Assembly: GCA_020845495.1 (NCBI GenBank)
Contig: JADLFM010000008.1
Location: forward strand, 1-64,000
Length of the DNA stretch: 64,000 nt
Direction: 5' to 3'
Source of the DNA: Chloroflexota bacterium
GTDB taxonomy: Bacteria > Chloroflexota > UBA6077 > JACCZL01
The notes beneath the pieces are model-generated. The model searched no databases and was not told where the DNA came from. It saw only the letters and a list, made by a program, of their open reading frames with translations. Below, one piece after another: positions 62,244 through 64,000 of this stretch (position 1 is the stretch's first letter; each line of letters opens with the position of its first letter). The translations under genes were made by a program, and so were the position numbers.

Positions 62244-63737
62244 ATGGGAACGACAGCCGAGCGGTACCTGGCGCTTGATCTCGGTGCCGAGAGCGGTCGA
62301 GCCATCGTCGGCGCCTTCGACGGCGACCTGCTGGCCATAGAGGAAACGCATCGCTTTCCTAACCGCCCGGTTCGCCTCACGAGCGGGCTGCATTGGGACG
62401 TGCTGTCCCTGCTCGCCGAGTGCCGCGACGGCATCGCGGCCGGCGAGCGAGATGGTCCGCTCGCCAGCGTGGGCGTGGACGCCTGGGGCCTCGACTATGC
62501 GCTGCTCGACGAGCGCGGCGCGCTGCTCGGCAATCCGTACCACTACCGCGACGCGCGCACCGATGGCATCCTCGACGTCGCCCTCCAGCGCGTCTCCCGA
62601 GCGACGATCTTCGAGGCCACCGGCGTCCAGATCATCCCGATCGACGCACTCTACCAACTGTTCGCCGCCCGTCTCGGCGGCGACCCGGCCCTCGACCTTG
62701 CGCGAACGTTCCTGACCATCCCGGACCTGATGGCGTACTGGCTCTCCGGCGAGCGCGCCTGCGAGATGACCAACGCGACCACCACTCAGTGCTACGACCC
62801 CCGGCGAGGCACCTGGGCCGAAACGATCCTCCGTCGGCTGGACCTCCCGACCGAGATGTTCCCGCGCGTGGTCATGCCAGGGACGATTCTTGGGTCGCTG
62901 CTCGATCCGTCAGCAGGTCAGCCCCGTGCCGCTGGTCCGCGCGTGGTCGCGCCGGCCTCCCACGATACGGCCTCGGCAGTCGCCGGGACGCCGCTGGCCG
63001 GTCCCCACGCCGCCTTCATCAGTGCCGGCACCTGGGCGCTAGTGGGCGTGGAGGTGGGTGCACCGGTCATCACCGACGCGGCGCTGGCCCTGAACGTCGC
63101 CAACGAGGGCGGCGTCGGCGGCCGATTTTGCCTGCTCCGCAACGTCACTGGTCTCTGGCTCGTCCAGGGCATTCGCAGGAGCCTGGGCGCCGGCGGATCG
63201 GCGCCGTCGTACGCCGAACTGACGGAGTGGGCCTCAGCCGCACCCGCCTTCGCGGCCCTTCTCGATCCGGACGCGCCGGACTTCGTGCGGCCGGCCGACA
63301 TGGCGGCCGCTATCGCCGCTTACTGCCGCCGGACCGGCCAGCCTCCGCCTGAGGACGCCGGCGCCCAGGTCCGAGCAGCGCTCGAGGGCCTCGCGCTGGG
63401 CTGCCGTCGGGTGGTCGAGGGCCTGGAGCAGGTCGCGGGGCGTGCCATTCACACGTTGCACGTGGTCGGCGGCGGCGCTCGCAACGGCCTGCTCTGCCAG
63501 ATCGTTGCGGATGTGACCGGCCGCCCGGTGCTGGCTGGTCCCGTCGAAGCTACGGCGATCGGCAACCTCCTCGTCCAGATGATGGCGGCCGGCCGCTTCC
63601 GCTCGATCGACGAGGGCCGAGCGGTCGTCACCCGCTCCTTCCCCCTCACGACCTACGATCCTCGGCCCATGCCAGCCACCGACGCCGCCTACGCGCGGTT
63701 CCTATCCCTGGCGGAGGAACGCGGTACCCTCGGTTGA
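62244..63737 (+). CDS. rhaB: Rhamnulokinase
   Basis: This 497-aa FGGY-family kinase phosphorylates L-rhamnulose. The N-terminal LDLGAESGRA, the substrate region DAWGLDYALLD and the C-terminal HVVGGGARNGLLCQIVADVTG fit RhaB. Several starts are possible in GTGGGGATGGTGATG; ATG 62244 keeps the GG-rich stretch as a ribosome site. With the GH78 rhamnosidase it implies rhamnose use, but isomerase and aldolase genes are not in this window. Confidence 0.87.
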   Translation: MGTTAERYLALDLGAESGRAIVGAFDGDLLAIEETHRFPNRPVRLTSGLHWDVLSLLAECRDGIAAGERDGPLASVGVDAWGLDYALLDERGALLGNPYHYRDARTDGILDVALQRVSRATIFEATGVQIIPIDALYQLFAARLGGDPALDLARTFLTIPDLMAYWLSGERACEMTNATTTQCYDPRRGTWAETILRRLDLPTEMFPRVVMPGTILGSLLDPSAGQPRAAGPRVVAPASHDTASAVAGTPLAGPHAAFISAGTWALVGVEVGAPVITDAALALNVANEGGVGGRFCLLRNVTGLWLVQGIRRSLGAGGSAPSYAELTEWASAAPAFAALLDPDAPDFVRPADMAAAIAAYCRRTGQPPPEDAGAQVRAALEGLALGCRRVVEGLEQVAGRAIHTLHVVGGGARNGLLCQIVADVTGRPVLAGPVEATAIGNLLVQMMAAGRFRSIDEGRAVVTRSFPLTTYDPRPMPATDAAYARFLSLAEERGTLG

Positions 63738-63855
63738 TGCGGACGTGCGTCTCCGGCGACGGGGAGAAGCGCCGGCACCAGTCGTGCGTCGCGGCCCACA
63801 GTGTGCGGTCTACAGTGGGTCTACAGTGAAGGTGTGACGCGTAGACGAGGGAGGC

Positions 63856-64000
63856 ATGACCATGGAGCTTGGCATCGTTGGTCTGGGGCGGATGGGCGCG
63901 AATATTACCCGCCGCCTGATGAGCGCGGGTCACCGTTGCGTCGTCTACGACGTCAATCAAGCGGCCGTACACAGTCTCGTCGGCGAGGGCGCCGTTGGCG
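63856..64000 (+). CDS. gnd: 6-phosphogluconate dehydrogenase, 5' part only (runs off right edge)
   Basis: The first 48 residues are a Rossmann start (MELGIVGLGRMGANITRRLM with the GLGRMGAN motif) typical of decarboxylating 6-phosphogluconate dehydrogenase or the closely related beta-hydroxyacid dehydrogenases. GAGGGAGG lies before the ATG. The rest is outside the window. The family member cannot be fixed from this part alone. Confidence 0.75.
   Translation, partial: MTMELGIVGLGRMGANITRRLMSAGHRCVVYDVNQAAVHSLVGEGAVG

Overview
This window is high-GC (roughly two thirds G+C), gene-dense bacterial DNA with 49 protein-coding genes that I can support. No rRNA, tRNA, CRISPR array or intact insertion sequence was seen. 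The gene set best fits a Chloroflexota bacterium, perhaps a relative of the Thermomicrobia or another soil or metagenomic lineage. The clues are Tat-type and lipoprotein sugar-binding proteins, many LLM flavin/F420-type oxidoreductases and TIM-barrel isomerases, a PAC2 protein, DUF983, GH15 and GH78 enzymes, a CtaG-like protein and a NasA-like nitrate reductase with a Rieske subunit. The taxonomic call is an inference.

Layout. 1-2.0 kb: the 5' part of a solute-binding lipoprotein gene, then mannonate dehydratase. 2.3-7.7 kb: penicillin-acylase-family Ntn hydrolase, sulfatase, HflX GTPase. 7.7-13.8 kb: a structured intergenic region, a small secreted protein, DUF983, ParB and an HTH-ParA fusion, a C39-like peptidase and a GGDEF protein. 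14.2-18.5 kb: LLM oxidoreductase, SDR epimerase, amidohydrolase, CtaG. 18.5-27.4 kb: a large hybrid histidine kinase (3' end overlapping ctaG), an HMCES/YedK DNA-protein crosslink protein, GH78 alpha-L-rhamnosidase and a glycine-rich repeat protein. 27.5-34.3 kb: nitrate transporter and nitrate reductase locus. 34.6-37.1 kb: vapBC and a lower-GC LLM oxidoreductase. 37.4-49.9 kb: a nine-gene minus-strand catabolic operon with an ABC importer of unknown substrate, and a divergent GntR regulator. 50-57 kb: MetY, a BON protein, a primary-type sigma factor, GH15 and a coupled membrane protein. 57.5-64 kb: enolase-superfamily enzyme, phosphotriesterase-like lactonase, ketopantoate-reductase-like enzyme, PAC2, rhamnulokinase and a truncated 6-phosphogluconate dehydrogenase.

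Function. Much of the window looks devoted to scavenging plant-derived sugars and sugar acids: mannonate, rhamnosides, rhamnulose, acid-sugar dehydratases, lactonases, and ABC importers lacking their own ATPase. Beside this sits an unusual nitrate reductase set: molybdopterin subunit, four-cluster ferredoxin, Rieske protein, NarI-like membrane protein and small membrane protein.

The least explained signals are non-coding. There is a dispersed 57-bp repeat present in three copies whose edges abut or supply stop and start codons (7669, 17464, 54719). There is also a 103-nt nested palindrome after hflX, and an unusually large number of perfect 14-39 bp tandem duplications both in and between genes.
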